Shown: one piece after another, positions 25,088 through 35,162 of the stretch | How positions within the stretch are numbered: the first letter of the stretch is position 1 | Layout: each line of letters starts with the position of its first letter | Assembly (NCBI RefSeq): GCF_003610495.1 | Contig: NZ_RAPK01000008.1 | Location: forward strand, 62,001 to 126,000 | Length of the DNA: 64,000 nt | Source: Sinobaca qinghaiensis | GTDB taxonomy: Bacteria > Bacillota > Bacilli > Bacillales > Marinococcaceae | Direction: 5' to 3' | Made by a program: the position numbers and the translations under genes | Notes under the pieces: generated by a model | Databases searched by the model: none | Seen by the model: the letters and a program-made list of their open reading frames with translations, nothing else | What the model was told of the DNA's origin: nothing

Positions 25088-26401
25088 ATGCAGGAATGGC
25101 TGCAATTTTTATCCAGCCCGAATCTTCAGTGGGTAATGGCCGGGGCTGCGCTTCTTGGCCTGGCAAGCGGAGTAGTGGGAAGTTTCGTGCTTCTCCGCAA
25201 AGAGAGCCTGGTAGGCGACGCAATGGCTCACGCTGCGCTTCCCGGCATCTGTCTTGGATTCTTGGTGTTTGGACGGGAAACACTTGCTTTAATGGGAGGC
25301 GCCGCCCTCACCGGCCTCCTCGCTGTCTATGCCATACGTGCCGTTCATTCACAAAGTAAAATAAAGCAGGATGCTGCAATAGGTATTGTGCTCTCTGTCT
25401 TTTTTGGATTCGGTATTGTCTTGTTAACGATGATCACGAACGGAAGCTACAGCCAAAGCAGCGGAATCGACGAATTTATTTTCGGCCAGGCTGCTTCTCT
25501 CGTTGGAGCGGATGTACAGATTTTGATTGCAAGTGCGCTTGTTCTTCTTATTCTCTCTTTTCTCTTTTTTAAAGAGTTGAAGCTTCTGATTTTTGATCCT
25601 TTGTTTGCCGGAGGCATTGGGCTGCCAATACGCTTTCTGAATGCGCTTCTCAGCTCTATGGTAGTTCTTGTTGTCATCACAGGCATTCAGACCGTAGGAG
25701 TCATTTTAATGGCGGCTCTGCTGATCACACCGGCCGTCACCGCCCGGTACTGGACCGATCGTCTTGGTGTAATGGCTGTTCTTTCCGGACTGATTGGAGG
25801 CCTGTCCGGTGCCGTTGGGGCTTTGCTGAGCTCAACGATAAGCGGACTTCCTACCGGACCGGTAATTGTCGTAACCGCCACGGCCTTCTTTTTGATTTCG
25901 TTTCTGTTCGCTCCGCAGCGGGGCATTTTGTTTCGAATGATGGAAACCAGAAAAAACACGCAGTTTGTACTAAATAATTTTCTTTTGGACACTATGTATG
26001 AAAAGCTCGAAAAACGTTATGCAGCCGGCCAGTACAGCGCTCTTTTTTCCCGCAGGGAACTCGAGGAGCAGACGCGCCTTCCCCGAAACGGTCTTGAAAA
26101 AACCATTCAGGCCCTGCAGAAACAAGGCCTTCTTACACAGACAGATGGAAAATATGTGCTGACCGGAACAGGGCTCGCCTACGCCTACGACTCTTCTCTG
26201 CTCCGCCGGATTCAGGACATTCATCTTACGCATGAAGCTGAACTTGGTTCCTGGAAAGAAGCTTCGGCAAATGGTGATCTTCGGAAGCCCCGGGACTATC
26301 TAATGAACGAGCGTATCCATTCCCTGCTCACCGCTGAACAAAAACTGCCGGTTTCTCTTGCTATTAAACAGTCGTCTATTGAATACGCCGATCAGGCCTA
26401 G
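25088..26401 (+). CDS. mntC: Manganese ABC transporter permease MntC with C-terminal winged-helix-like domain
   Basis: Membrane permease of the ABC-3 family. ATG at 25088 is behind AAAGGAGACC. It has 437 residues, about 150 more than a plain ABC-3 permease. Residues about 1-290 contain 8-9 TM helices and end at FLFAPQRGILFR. The rest is cytosolic, with a helix-rich segment and a winged-helix-like stretch (SRRELEEQTRLPRNGLEKTIQALQKQGLLTQTDGKYVLT) recalling DtxR/MntR-type domains. B. subtilis MntC has the same length, so the fusion is a family trait and not a window-specific oddity. It is 16 bp after mntB and 22 bp before mntD. Confidence 0.9.
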   Translation: MQEWLQFLSSPNLQWVMAGAALLGLASGVVGSFVLLRKESLVGDAMAHAALPGICLGFLVFGRETLALMGGAALTGLLAVYAIRAVHSQSKIKQDAAIGIVLSVFFGFGIVLLTMITNGSYSQSSGIDEFIFGQAASLVGADVQILIASALVLLILSFLFFKELKLLIFDPLFAGGIGLPIRFLNALLSSMVVLVVITGIQTVGVILMAALLITPAVTARYWTDRLGVMAVLSGLIGGLSGAVGALLSSTISGLPTGPVIVVTATAFFLISFLFAPQRGILFRMMETRKNTQFVLNNFLLDTMYEKLEKRYAAGQYSALFSRRELEEQTRLPRNGLEKTIQALQKQGLLTQTDGKYVLTGTGLAYAYDSSLLRRIQDIHLTHEAELGSWKEASANGDLRKPRDYLMNERIHSLLTAEQKLPVSLAIKQSSIEYADQA

Positions 26402-26423
26402 TATATAAAAGGAGGGACACGCT

Positions 26424-27311
26424 TTGCTTTACGAACTATGGATTTTAGCGATCAGTTCGCTTGTCGCTGCTACATGCGGCATTGTTGGTACATTTCTTGT
26501 ACTGCGCCGCATAGCAATGGTGGCGGATGCCATCAGCCACACTGTCCTGCTGGGCATCGTCGGGGCGTTTCTGGTCTCCCAGACGCTTGAAGGCCCGCTT
26601 ATGCTTATCGGAGCCGCTGTAGTAGGACTGGCAACCACTTATTTTATTCAGGTGCTTGATAACGCGGGCGTGCCTGCTGACGCGGCTATTGGCGTGGTAT
26701 TTACCTCTTTATTCTCTGTCGGCGTTATTCTTGTTTCTTTATATGCAAGAGATGTTCATTTAGACGTGGATCACGTCTTGATGGGAGACATCAGCTTTGC
26801 TCCGTTCCATACGATAGAATGGAACGGCATTCCAATGGGACCGCAGGCGTTCTGGGTGATTCTGGCCGTCTTTATTATTGATCTTGCTTTAATCCTTCTA
26901 CTGTATAAGGAGTTCAAAATCACTTCCTTTGATCCGGCACTTGCTGCGGCCCTTGGTATTCCGGTAACATTGATCCATTATCTTCTGATGACAATGGTTT
27001 CTATTACAGCCGTCGCTTCCTTTGATGCCGTAGGCGCCATTCTGGTGGTCGCTCTTTTGATTGTTCCGCCGGCTACCGCTTACCTTCTCACGGAAAAGCT
27101 GAGCCGGATGATTATAGTGAGCGCTTTGACAGGAGTAGCTGCGGCGGTTACCGGCTATTATACGGCTAAATACTTTAATGTATCGATCGCAGGCTGTATT
27201 GCCAGTGCTGCAGGCGCTCTGTTTCTTATTGCCTTTCTATTCTCCCCTTCCCAGGGTATTCTTTTACGAGGCAGGCAGAGAAAAAAAGCAGCTGCCCCCG
27301 CCTCTTCCTAA
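26424..27311 (+). CDS. mntD: Manganese ABC transporter permease MntD
   Basis: Second ABC-3 permease of the manganese importer (295 residues, 8-9 TM helices). The start is TTG at 26424, 7 bp behind AGGAGGGACAC; no in-frame ATG lies closer. Typical segments are GTFLVLRRIAMVADAISHTVLLGI, DHVLMGDI and FDAVGAILVVALLIVPPATAYLL. Last gene of the operon, followed by a bidirectional terminator. The cognate solute-binding lipoprotein (MntA) is not adjacent. Confidence 0.92.
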   Translation: MLYELWILAISSLVAATCGIVGTFLVLRRIAMVADAISHTVLLGIVGAFLVSQTLEGPLMLIGAAVVGLATTYFIQVLDNAGVPADAAIGVVFTSLFSVGVILVSLYARDVHLDVDHVLMGDISFAPFHTIEWNGIPMGPQAFWVILAVFIIDLALILLLYKEFKITSFDPALAAALGIPVTLIHYLLMTMVSITAVASFDAVGAILVVALLIVPPATAYLLTEKLSRMIIVSALTGVAAAVTGYYTAKYFNVSIAGCIASAAGALFLIAFLFSPSQGILLRGRQRKKAAAPASS

Positions 27312-27316
27312 ATACA

Positions 27317-27350
27317 AAATAAGCTGCAGCCAATGGCCGCAGCTTATTTT
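27317..27350. terminator. Bidirectional terminator mntD / gtrA-like
   Basis: AAAATAAGCTGC / GCAGCTTATTTT, perfect 12-bp stem, between convergent genes. Confidence 0.85.
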
Positions 27351-27796
27351 TCTTTATTCAGATGCGAATCTTTAAAAACGAAATATTTTATCATAAAGAA
27401 GCTTGCCGTAAAGGAAAGAAACATTGCTACTCCCTTTGCTAAATTATAGCGGAGCCAGCCGGGTACACCGACAGCCTGAAACAAAGTATTGCCGCCGATG
27501 AACACAAGGTTATTTACTCCAAGGCTTACGAGTCCCTGAAGCACAAAAGCCATCCTTTGTTTACCGCTGCCTTTCGCAGAATCCCTGAAGGTAATCAGAA
27601 CGTTCCAGATATAGCTGTTCGCTACAGCCAGGCAGTAGGATATCGTGTTATAGGTAGTCAGCATAACCCGTTCATCCGTTGGAAAAAAGTAAAGAAGCAG
27701 GTTGAGTGTGCCAATATCTACAGCGGCATTGGATATGCCAATGGCACTAAACTGGGCGTACTGAAATAGTCCTTTTCTTTTTTTCTTTTTTTCCAT
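27344..27796 (-). CDS. GtrA family membrane protein (sulfolipid operon)
   Basis: Small polytopic protein of the GtrA/DPMS family (150 residues, four TM helices about 14-36, 48-66, 84-105 and 114-138). It has a basic N-terminus and the family pattern QFSAIGISNAAVD, NSYIWNVLITFRD and FVFKD at the end. GtrA proteins are thought to flip or help use lipid-linked sugars. It is the third gene of sqdB-sqdX-gtrA (39 bp after sqdX). This suggests it handles a glycolipid, perhaps sulfoquinovosyl diacylglycerol, or that it is simply co-expressed. That link is inference. Confidence 0.85.
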   Translation of the reverse strand: MEKKKKRKGLFQYAQFSAIGISNAAVDIGTLNLLLYFFPTDERVMLTTYNTISYCLAVANSYIWNVLITFRDSAKGSGKQRMAFVLQGLVSLGVNNLVFIGGNTLFQAVGVPGWLRYNLAKGVAMFLSFTASFFMIKYFVFKDSHLNKEK

Positions 27797-27835
27797 AGGT
27801 ATCCCTCAGTTCAATCTGGATGCAGCTCATACCTG

Positions 27836-28984
27836 TCAGGAACCGGAAAGCTCTTCTTTGCTTTCAGCAGGTTTTTCCCCGGAAACAGCCTGTTCATAGA
27901 TAGCTTCAATCTGCTCAGCCACCTGGTTCCAGCTGAAGCTCTGGACATCCTGGTGGGCCTGATCCGCCATTTTTTTACGCAGAAGCTCGTCTTCAAAGCG
28001 AAGAACTGTTCTCGTAAAGTCCCCTTCTACGTCAGGCTCATATAAAAGCCCTGTTTTTCCATCTTCGATCTGTTCTCTGGTAGGTCCGCTCTGTGCAGCC
28101 ACAAGAGGCAGTCCGGATGCCATTGCTTCCATAATAACGAGACCCAGCGTTTCCGTAGTAGAAGGAAACACAAACACATCTGATGTGGCAAAGGTTTCTG
28201 CCAGTTCCTCCCCGTGCATAAATCCGGTAAAAATCGTATTCGTACCTTTGAAATGTTCTTCGAGAGCCTGGCGGTGCGGGCCGTCTCCCACAATAGCAAG
28301 AACAAACGTATCCGACTCTTCCAGAACATGGCGGACTTTTTCAATTTCTTTTTCCGCAGCCAGTCTCCCTACATAAAGCAGCAGGGTTTTTTCGGGCTGG
28401 CCGCCTGTCAGCCGGCGGCGCATGGATTCACTGTATTTGTCCGGGGAAAACTGCTCTGTATTTACCCCGCGCTTCCATAAATGCATACGCTCAAAATTAC
28501 GGCTCACCAGCTCATCTTTAACGGTCTGCGACGTACATAAATTAATATCCGCCTGATTATGCATTCTGCGAAAATGCCACCACATCAGCCATTTCAAGCT
28601 GCCAAGTTTATAATAATCCATATACTGCGCCAGGTTCGTATGATAAGAGGCGACAAGCGGCAGATTAAGCTGCCTTGCATATTTAATGCCTGCATATCCT
28701 ACCACGGCCGGGTTTACTACATGGACTACATCCGGTTTATATTCCTTCAGATGTTTTTTTACGACCGGATGCGGGACCGCAAACTGCTTGGAACGATAAA
28801 AAGGAAACGTAATGTGGGAAAGGCCGATTACTTTTGCTCCTTTATATTCATAAACTCCAAGGTCAGGTGCGTAAATCCGCACTTCGTGCCCCTGGTCAAG
28901 CAGCCAGCTGATGCAGGCTGTAAGCCGGGTTACGATACCATCTGTGGAAGGCAGAAAGGTTTCAGTTATTATGGCTATTTTCAA
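27836..28984 (-). CDS. sqdX: Glycosyltransferase family 4, probable SQDG synthase SqdX
   Basis: GT-B glycosyltransferase (382 residues), probably transferring sulfoquinovose from UDP-sulfoquinovose to diacylglycerol at the membrane. TTG at 28984 was chosen: it sits 11 bp after CGGAG and starts the family N-terminus KIAIITETFLP; a GTG at 28993 is too close to the Shine-Dalgarno. Motifs: STDGIVTRL, ASYHTNLAQYMDYYKLG, KRGVNTEQFSP, LLYVGRLAAEKEIE and the EX7E motif ETLGLVIME. The closest known groups are SqdX and the MgtA/PimB-like enzymes. The sqdB neighbour decides for SqdX. Ends 39 bp before the GtrA-type gene. Confidence 0.85.
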   Translation of the reverse strand: MKIAIITETFLPSTDGIVTRLTACISWLLDQGHEVRIYAPDLGVYEYKGAKVIGLSHITFPFYRSKQFAVPHPVVKKHLKEYKPDVVHVVNPAVVGYAGIKYARQLNLPLVASYHTNLAQYMDYYKLGSLKWLMWWHFRRMHNQADINLCTSQTVKDELVSRNFERMHLWKRGVNTEQFSPDKYSESMRRRLTGGQPEKTLLLYVGRLAAEKEIEKVRHVLEESDTFVLAIVGDGPHRQALEEHFKGTNTIFTGFMHGEELAETFATSDVFVFPSTTETLGLVIMEAMASGLPLVAAQSGPTREQIEDGKTGLLYEPDVEGDFTRTVLRFEDELLRKKMADQAHQDVQSFSWNQVAEQIEAIYEQAVSGEKPAESKEELSGS

Positions 28985-29005
28985 CAGGAACACACTCCGT
29001 TTTTA

Positions 29006-30476
<1,471 letters not shown>

Positions 30477-30821
30477 TTATAGACTTAAATCAGCCGGCGC
30501 ATCTTTTACGACAAGAATAATTTTCCCGTCGTCGAGCTTTTCTTCCAGCTCTTCTGCTTTCGCTTCTGTATAGCCAAGCTCCTGGAATTTTGCACGAAGC
30601 TCGTCTCCCTGTTTGCGGAATACGTTTTTGATGCTCGCGCCGATTCCCTGCTCCTTGGCACCTGCCGGGTTGGCATCTGCTTCATCTGCTACACGATTTG
30701 TTCTTTCTTTGTCGTGCGTCACGATGAAAATGTTATCCTCATTGATGCCCTGTGTTTTTAATCTGTCTACAGCTGTTACAGCCTCATCGTCGTTTAAATA
30801 TTCTTTATAAAATGGTTCCAT
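30477..30821 (-). CDS. yflT: General stress protein 17M-like, YflT family
   Basis: Small cytosolic stress protein (114 residues) of the YflT/GSP17M family. Family pattern: a short N-terminal region YLNDDEAVTAVDRLKTQGI, then IFIVTHDKERTNRVAD, and an acidic C-terminus ending DGKIILVVKD. The molecular role of the family is unknown. A convincing sigma-B promoter lies directly upstream (30849-30874), and B. subtilis yflT is a sigma-B regulon gene. Monocistronic, with its own terminator. Confidence 0.85.
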   Translation of the reverse strand: MEPFYKEYLNDDEAVTAVDRLKTQGINEDNIFIVTHDKERTNRVADEADANPAGAKEQGIGASIKNVFRKQGDELRAKFQELGYTEAKAEELEEKLDDGKIILVVKDAPADLSL

Positions 30822-30848
30822 TGTTTATCTCTCCCTTCTCAGAAGAGT

Positions 30849-30874
30849 GTTCCCCGAAACAAAAAATTTAAAAC
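30849..30874 (-). promoter_or_regulatory. Sigma-B-type promoter of yflT-like gene
   Basis: Minus strand GTTTTA (30869-30874), 14 bp, GGGAAC (30849-30854). This compares well with the GTTTWW-N12..15-GGGWAW consensus, and lies 28 bp before the start codon. Confidence 0.65.
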
Positions 30875-30880
30875 TTTCTT

Positions 30881-31897
30881 TTATCCGCCCACAATCTGAT
30901 GATAAATTTTTCGTGCCTTCGCCTTATCCGTTTCTCCATGAATAATGGCACGGCCGTCTGCAAACAAAACGATTCTTTTTTCTTCCCATTCCATTACAAG
31001 CAGATGGGAATTGGATTTTCGTACTAAACGTTCATGCTGTTCTTTCAGACGACCCAATGAGGCTTCTGCCGTTTTTGCCGGACGGATTTGTACAGCATCC
31101 CGTCCGCACAGCGTTTCCAGCGAAGATCTGGATTCCCACTGAAGATACGGGTAATCAGCTTTCGTTCCACAGGAAGTACAGTCCTGTTTTTTTAATTTGT
31201 CCAAATTCATCGTGCGGTGTTCATTTTTCCAGACATCAAAAGAAAGCAGCGTCCGCCGCAGATCTTTCTCGTTTCCGCTTAATAATTTTAAAGCCTCCGC
31301 AGCCTGGTGGGCACTGACCATCTGCACAGCCGGAGCAATAATACCCGCCGTATCACACGTCTCCCCATCCATTGGAATGTCCTCCATCAGACAGTGCAGG
31401 CAGGGGGTGTCCCCGGGAAGAATGGTATAGGTGAGTCCATAGCTTCCTACACAGGCTCCATATACAAAAGGAATCTGTTGACGACAGGCAAAATCGTTTA
31501 CCAGCATGCGGGTTTCAAAGTTATCGAGGGCATCAATAATAATATCTGCGGGCAGAAAGGATTCCAACAGGGATGGATCCACTTCGCCTACGACAGCTTT
31601 TATATCGGCATGCCGGTTAATGTCGAGGAGGCGTGCTTCTGCCGCGGCGGCTTTTGCTGTAGAGTTGTCTGCATCCAGTTCAGTATACAGCTGCTGGCGG
31701 TTTAAATTGCTGTGCTCCACGTAATCCCGGTCTACAATAGAAACTGCTCCGACTCCCGCCCTGACAAGCGTTTCTGCCATACTGCTTCCTAAAGCGCCCG
31801 CGCCGATAATAACGGCATGTTTTTGTTCAATAGACTGCTGACCCTTTTTCCCAATGGGCGCGAACAGCTCCTGACGGGAATAGCGGCCGTCGTTCAC
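30881..31897 (-). CDS. thiF: ThiF/MoeB-family sulfur carrier adenylyltransferase
   Basis: E1-like enzyme (338 residues) that adenylates the C-terminus of the sulfur carrier ThiS. Seen: the nucleotide-binding [37 protein letters not shown] region, DALDNFETR, a Cys-x-x-Cys zinc pair (PCLHCL) and a second pair (DCTSCG), and [20 protein letters not shown]. The start GTG overlaps the thiG stop codon by 4 bp (GTGA). Last gene of tenI-thiO-thiS-thiG-thiF. A dual ThiF/MoeB role is possible since no other moeB is in the window. Confidence 0.92.
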   Translation of the reverse strand: MNDGRYSRQELFAPIGKKGQQSIEQKHAVIIGAGALGSSMAETLVRAGVGAVSIVDRDYVEHSNLNRQQLYTELDADNSTAKAAAAEARLLDINRHADIKAVVGEVDPSLLESFLPADIIIDALDNFETRMLVNDFACRQQIPFVYGACVGSYGLTYTILPGDTPCLHCLMEDIPMDGETCDTAGIIAPAVQMVSAHQAAEALKLLSGNEKDLRRTLLSFDVWKNEHRTMNLDKLKKQDCTSCGTKADYPYLQWESRSSLETLCGRDAVQIRPAKTAEASLGRLKEQHERLVRKSNSHLLVMEWEEKRIVLFADGRAIIHGETDKAKARKIYHQIVGG

Positions 31898-32661
31898 AGC
31901 TGGCTCATTCCTTCCGTTGGACTGCTTGCCTGCGCATAGAATTTCTTTTCTGTACGCCCGGCTTCATGTCCAAGTTTTCCTGCCTGAACGGCCAGCTTCA
32001 TCGCTTCTGCCATTTTCACCGGCTGATCAGCTCCTGCCACAGCAGTATTCAACAATACACCGTCTGCCCCGAGCTCCATTGCATAGGACGCATCTTTCGG
32101 ACTGCCGATTCCTGCGTCTACAATAACAGGTACAACCGCCTGTTCTATAATATGGGCTAGGTTGTAGGGGTTGACGATCCCAAGGCCGGTACCGATAGGA
32201 GACGCCCCCGGCATAATCGCGTGAATGCCCAGCTCCTGAAGCTTTCTTGCGAGTACTACGTCATCTGAAGTATACGCGAGCACCGTAAAGCCTTCCTTCA
32301 AAAGCTGTTCGGAGGCCTTCAGCGTTTCTACAGGATCCGGCAGCAGGGTTTTATCACACCCGATCACTTCCACTTTAATCATATCGCACATGCCGGCTGC
32401 ATCTGCCATTCTTGCTATTCTCACGGCTTCTTCAGCCGTCTTTGCGCCTGCGGTATTTGGAAGCAGCCTGTATCCTTTAAGGTCCATATCTTCGAAAGGA
32501 TCCGGCTGCGAGCTGTCAAAGATATTCATACGCCTGACGGCAAATGTCAGCACTTCCGTTTCTGACGCTTCCACCGCCTGTTTCTGCACCTCAGCTGTTT
32601 TGTATTTCCCCGTGCCTAAAAATAGTCGTGATGCAAAAGAAAATTTTCCAATATTCAGCAT
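31894..32661 (-). CDS. thiG: Thiazole synthase ThiG
   Basis: TIM-barrel enzyme (255 residues) that forms thiazole phosphate carboxylate from DXP, dehydroglycine and ThiS thiocarboxylate. Motifs: [12 protein letters not shown] near the N-terminus, [50 protein letters not shown] (the catalytic Lys region), [26 protein letters not shown] and the phosphate-binding [11 protein letters not shown]. It begins 3 bp after thiS. Complete and normal. Confidence 0.97.
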   Translation of the reverse strand: MLNIGKFSFASRLFLGTGKYKTAEVQKQAVEASETEVLTFAVRRMNIFDSSQPDPFEDMDLKGYRLLPNTAGAKTAEEAVRIARMADAAGMCDMIKVEVIGCDKTLLPDPVETLKASEQLLKEGFTVLAYTSDDVVLARKLQELGIHAIMPGASPIGTGLGIVNPYNLAHIIEQAVVPVIVDAGIGSPKDASYAMELGADGVLLNTAVAGADQPVKMAEAMKLAVQAGKLGHEAGRTEKKFYAQASSPTEGMSQL

Positions 32662-32664
32662 ATC

Positions 32665-32868
32665 TCATCCTCCTCCTACAAAATGAACAATTTCCAACCG
32701 GTCGTTTTCATTCAGCAGCGATTCTTTCTGTTCAGGTTTAGTCAGAATTTCCCCGTTCTTTTCTACAACAGATTTTTTGTGTGCAACGTTAAAATGAGCA
32801 AGCAGCTGCTCGACAGATTCCACCGTTTCCGGTATCTGCTGTTCTTCTCCATTAATGGTAAGCTTCAC
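32665..32868 (-). CDS. thiS: Sulfur carrier protein ThiS
   Basis: Ubiquitin-like sulfur carrier (67 residues) ending in Gly-Gly-Gly; the C-terminal Gly is adenylated by ThiF and thiocarboxylated. GTG at 32868 was chosen: it starts the family N-terminus KLTINGEEQ and is 8 bp behind GGAAGG. An upstream GTG at 32877 would be inside the Shine-Dalgarno region. It overlaps the end of thiO by 17 bp. Middle gene of the thiazole operon. Confidence 0.93.
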   Translation of the reverse strand: MKLTINGEEQQIPETVESVEQLLAHFNVAHKKSVVEKNGEILTKPEQKESLLNENDRLEIVHFVGGG

Positions 32869-33994
32869 TGGAAACACCTTCCTTTGTTTGTTTTCGATAG
32901 GGAGAAAAAGCCCTCTCCCATTCCTGATTTACCGTCTCTCCACAAATGGTTCGGGCAAGCCAGTCTCCTGTTCCCGCTGAAAGCAGAATACCGTTCCGGT
33001 AATGCCCCGCTGCCATCCAGAGACCTTGATTGTCTATCGAACCAAGATAAGGAAGTCCATCTGCAGACTGCGGCCTGATACCGCTCCATGCCTGATTGAA
33101 TTCCGCCCCGGCAAGGCCCGGCACCAGCACAAATGCGCTTTTCAACAGGTCATGAACGGAACCGGCGTATACCTGTTTTTCCATACTTGCCGGATGCTCG
33201 GTTGCTCCGATAGTAACCGTGCCGTTTTTCTTCGGCACAAGATACACGTCTGGAGCGTGGATCGTTGACGTAAAGAGCTGCTTTTTGGGACGGATCGATA
33301 AAATATCTCCTTTAACGGGAATCATTTCCGGCATTATGGCAATATCACCTTCCAACAGGTCTGTCCAGGCTCCTCCTGCCATCACTACATGCTCCGCTTC
33401 AACTGCTCTTCCTCCTGAAATCACTTCATATCCCCCGGGTTTCTTCTTAATAGAGAAAACAGAGGTATGCTCCATTATTTCTGCACCTAAATGAACAGCA
33501 CTTCGGGCATAGGCCTGCGTCAGATATGGAGCCATCACCTGGCCGTCCTCCGGCATATAAAGAGCGCCTTGAACGGTCTCATCTTCAAGACCCGGCTCTT
33601 TTTTCTGCAGGTCCTCCCGGGTCAGCCAGCTGACTTTTTCGCCTGCTTTCTGCTGAAATGCGAGCACCTCAAGCAGGCGGGCTGTTTCTTCATCCGTATG
33701 AGCCGTTTTAAGCATGCCGTTTTTGATATAGTCCACCTGCACATTCGAATAGGATTCCAGTTTAGGTACCAGCTCGTCGTACATTGCACGGCTCGCTCTT
33801 GCAAAATCAAAAAAAGCACCTTTACTGTTAATCTCCACCTGGGCGCCGAGCATACCGGCAGCGGCGCTGGAGGCCTCACTGCCGATCGTGTTTCGTTCTA
33901 AAAGAAGCACTCGTTTTCCTTTTTCTGCGAGATGAAAGGCAGTCGAACAGCCATTAATACCGCCGCCGATCACTACGGTATGATAGGATGTCAT
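32852..33994 (-). CDS. thiO: Glycine oxidase ThiO
   Basis: FAD-dependent oxidase of the DAO family (380 residues) that converts glycine to dehydroglycine for the aerobic thiazole pathway. The FAD-binding motif VIGGGINGCSTAFHLAEKGKRVLLLE is at 7-32. The conserved SSAAAGMLGAQ follows, then MPEDGQVMAPYLTQAY, HVVMAGGAWTDLL and GIRPQSADGLPYLG, and the C-terminal AAGHYRNGILLSAGTGDWLA. It abuts tenI (stop and start meet at 33994/33995) and overlaps thiS. Use of ThiO rather than ThiH fits an aerobic bacillus. Confidence 0.95.
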   Translation of the reverse strand: MTSYHTVVIGGGINGCSTAFHLAEKGKRVLLLERNTIGSEASSAAAGMLGAQVEINSKGAFFDFARASRAMYDELVPKLESYSNVQVDYIKNGMLKTAHTDEETARLLEVLAFQQKAGEKVSWLTREDLQKKEPGLEDETVQGALYMPEDGQVMAPYLTQAYARSAVHLGAEIMEHTSVFSIKKKPGGYEVISGGRAVEAEHVVMAGGAWTDLLEGDIAIMPEMIPVKGDILSIRPKKQLFTSTIHAPDVYLVPKKNGTVTIGATEHPASMEKQVYAGSVHDLLKSAFVLVPGLAGAEFNQAWSGIRPQSADGLPYLGSIDNQGLWMAAGHYRNGILLSAGTGDWLARTICGETVNQEWERAFSPYRKQTKEGVSSEAYH

Positions 33995-34600
33995 TTATTT
34001 TCCCTCCTTGTTAAGTTTCGTAGAATAGGCGCAGGCCTGCTGCTCCGGATCTGCTGCTTCATAAAGACCCGACAGCACCGCAATCCCTGCAGCACCGGAG
34101 CGAATACAGGCTTTTACCTGTTCAGGCGTAATTCCGCCAATGGCTATTACCGGCAGGTGTGACTCTCGGGCAACAATAGAAAGCTGTTGAAGACCCCGCG
34201 GTTGAAGATCTTGTTTACTAGCTGTTGAAAATACATGCCCGAAAAACAAATAGTCCGCGCCGGCCTGTTCTTTTTCACGGGCGGCTTCCCTGCTGTGAAC
34301 AGACCAGCCGGTAATGAGGCTTTGTTCCGGCTTTTGTACAGCAGCTTCTTTCAGATGAAAACCGGTGCCGCTGAAACAGCTTCTTTTTTCTTCGGGTATA
34401 TTCAAGCGGATCTGCTCCGGCGCCACCCCTTCTTTCTGCAGAAATTCTATGGCGGTTCGTAACTCTTCAAGAGACCAGAGAGGCTCCCGAACGTGAAAAC
34501 AATCCGTATATTTTTTGATTTTTTTAGAAATGTACATCCATTCTTCCAATGTCTGCCGGCCTGTCGACACCGCATGCAGTTCGTTTCGTTGGATATTCAT
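33995..34600 (-). CDS. tenI: Thiazole tautomerase TenI
   Basis: ThiE-like barrel (201 residues) that, in B. subtilis, aromatises the thiazole tautomer made by ThiG. Start ATG at 34600 begins NIQRNELHAVSTGRQ and lies 11 bp after GGGGAAGG, which is itself in the 3' arm of the leader hairpin. It keeps the phosphate-binding end (VIAIGGITPEQVKACIRSGAAGIAVLSG) and YLFFGHVFSTASK. It has HAVSTG in place of the ThiE QFREK-type substrate motif, so TenI rather than ThiE. First gene of the riboswitch-controlled thiazole operon. Confidence 0.9.
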   Translation of the reverse strand: MNIQRNELHAVSTGRQTLEEWMYISKKIKKYTDCFHVREPLWSLEELRTAIEFLQKEGVAPEQIRLNIPEEKRSCFSGTGFHLKEAAVQKPEQSLITGWSVHSREAAREKEQAGADYLFFGHVFSTASKQDLQPRGLQQLSIVARESHLPVIAIGGITPEQVKACIRSGAAGIAVLSGLYEAADPEQQACAYSTKLNKEGK

Positions 34601-34603
34601 TAA

Positions 34604-34632
34604 AAAAGCCGCCTTCCCCTGAGGGAAGACGG
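34604..34632 (-). terminator. Attenuator hairpin of the tenI operon, overlapping the Shine-Dalgarno
   Basis: Minus-strand stem AGCCGTCTTCCC / GGGGAAGGCGGCT, then TTTTTA and the tenI ATG. A TPP-controlled intrinsic terminator is likely. The only Shine-Dalgarno (GGGGAAGG) is in its 3' arm, so the same fold would also block translation. Confidence 0.8.
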
Positions 34633-34663
34633 CTGTTGGTTTCTGCTGAGAGAAGCAGGACAA

Positions 34664-34756
34664 GCCACTTCCCTCCGCTGGTATATCCAGATCAGGTTCA
34701 AAGAGTCCCGAAGTATCACTTCAATCTCAGCCCTTTTAAAAGGCACCCCTAGTGGT
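34664..34756 (-). promoter_or_regulatory. TPP riboswitch upstream of tenI-thiOSGF
   Basis: Minus strand: P1 CCACT (34751-34755) / AGTGG (34665-34669). The canonical segments AGGGGTGCC, GCTGAGATTGAAG, TTTGAACCTGATCTGGATAT and CCAGCGGAGGGAAGTGG are present. The P3 arm is AT-rich and of normal length. Confidence 0.96.
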
Positions 34757-34783
34757 AACACTATTAAATTGGTTCTAGTGTTT

Positions 34784-34813
34784 ATCGTAAGCTATTATTG
34801 TTTGAATTGTCAA
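34784..34813 (-). promoter_or_regulatory. Promoter of tenI operon
   Basis: Minus strand TTGACA (34808-34813), 18 bp, TACGAT (34784-34789). Just after the start region, 34757-34782 contains the inverted repeat AACACTA / TAGTGTT, at the extreme 5' end of the leader. Confidence 0.6.
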
Positions 34814-34893
34814 TCAACATAAACAAACTACTGTTTAAACCGTAAGAAAGCTTTATACTAAATGCATACGTTACTAAAAAGGAGAGATACATC

Positions 34894-35106
34894 ATGCCAT
34901 TTGTAAATATTAAAATTACGAAGGAACAAAAGCCCGCTACGCCGGAACAAAAGCAGCAGCTTATTGAAGGGGCTACAAAACTGCTTCAGGATGTTCTCGG
35001 AAAAAATCCGCAGACGACCGTCGTTGTGATTGATGAAGTGGAAACCGATAACTGGGGCATTGGAGCTAAATCTGTTTCGGAAATCCGCAAGAAAGACACG
35101 CTCTAA
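34894..35106 (+). CDS. 4-oxalocrotonate tautomerase family enzyme
   Basis: Small tautomerase (70 residues) that works as a hexamer in the family. After removal of Met, Pro1 would be the catalytic base (start MPFVNIKITKEQ). The rest fits the beta-alpha-beta unit: a helix with PEQKQQLIEGATKLLQDVL, then TTVVVIDEVETDNWGIGAKSV. This is close to B. subtilis YwhB and to the DmpI-like group. Strong AAGGAGAG Shine-Dalgarno. Single gene; the physiological substrate is unknown. Confidence 0.9.
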   Translation: MPFVNIKITKEQKPATPEQKQQLIEGATKLLQDVLGKNPQTTVVVIDEVETDNWGIGAKSVSEIRKKDTL

Positions 35107-35135
35107 TTCAAACAGCATAGCTGATTTACAAACAG

Positions 35136-35157
35136 GGAGGGTGTCTGATGCCCTCCA
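35136..35157. terminator. Weak terminator between tautomerase and YtkA-like gene
   Basis: GGAGGG / CCCTCC with a TGTCTGATG loop, then ATTTCTTT on the plus strand; between convergent genes. Confidence 0.5.
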
Positions 35158-35162
35158 TTTCT

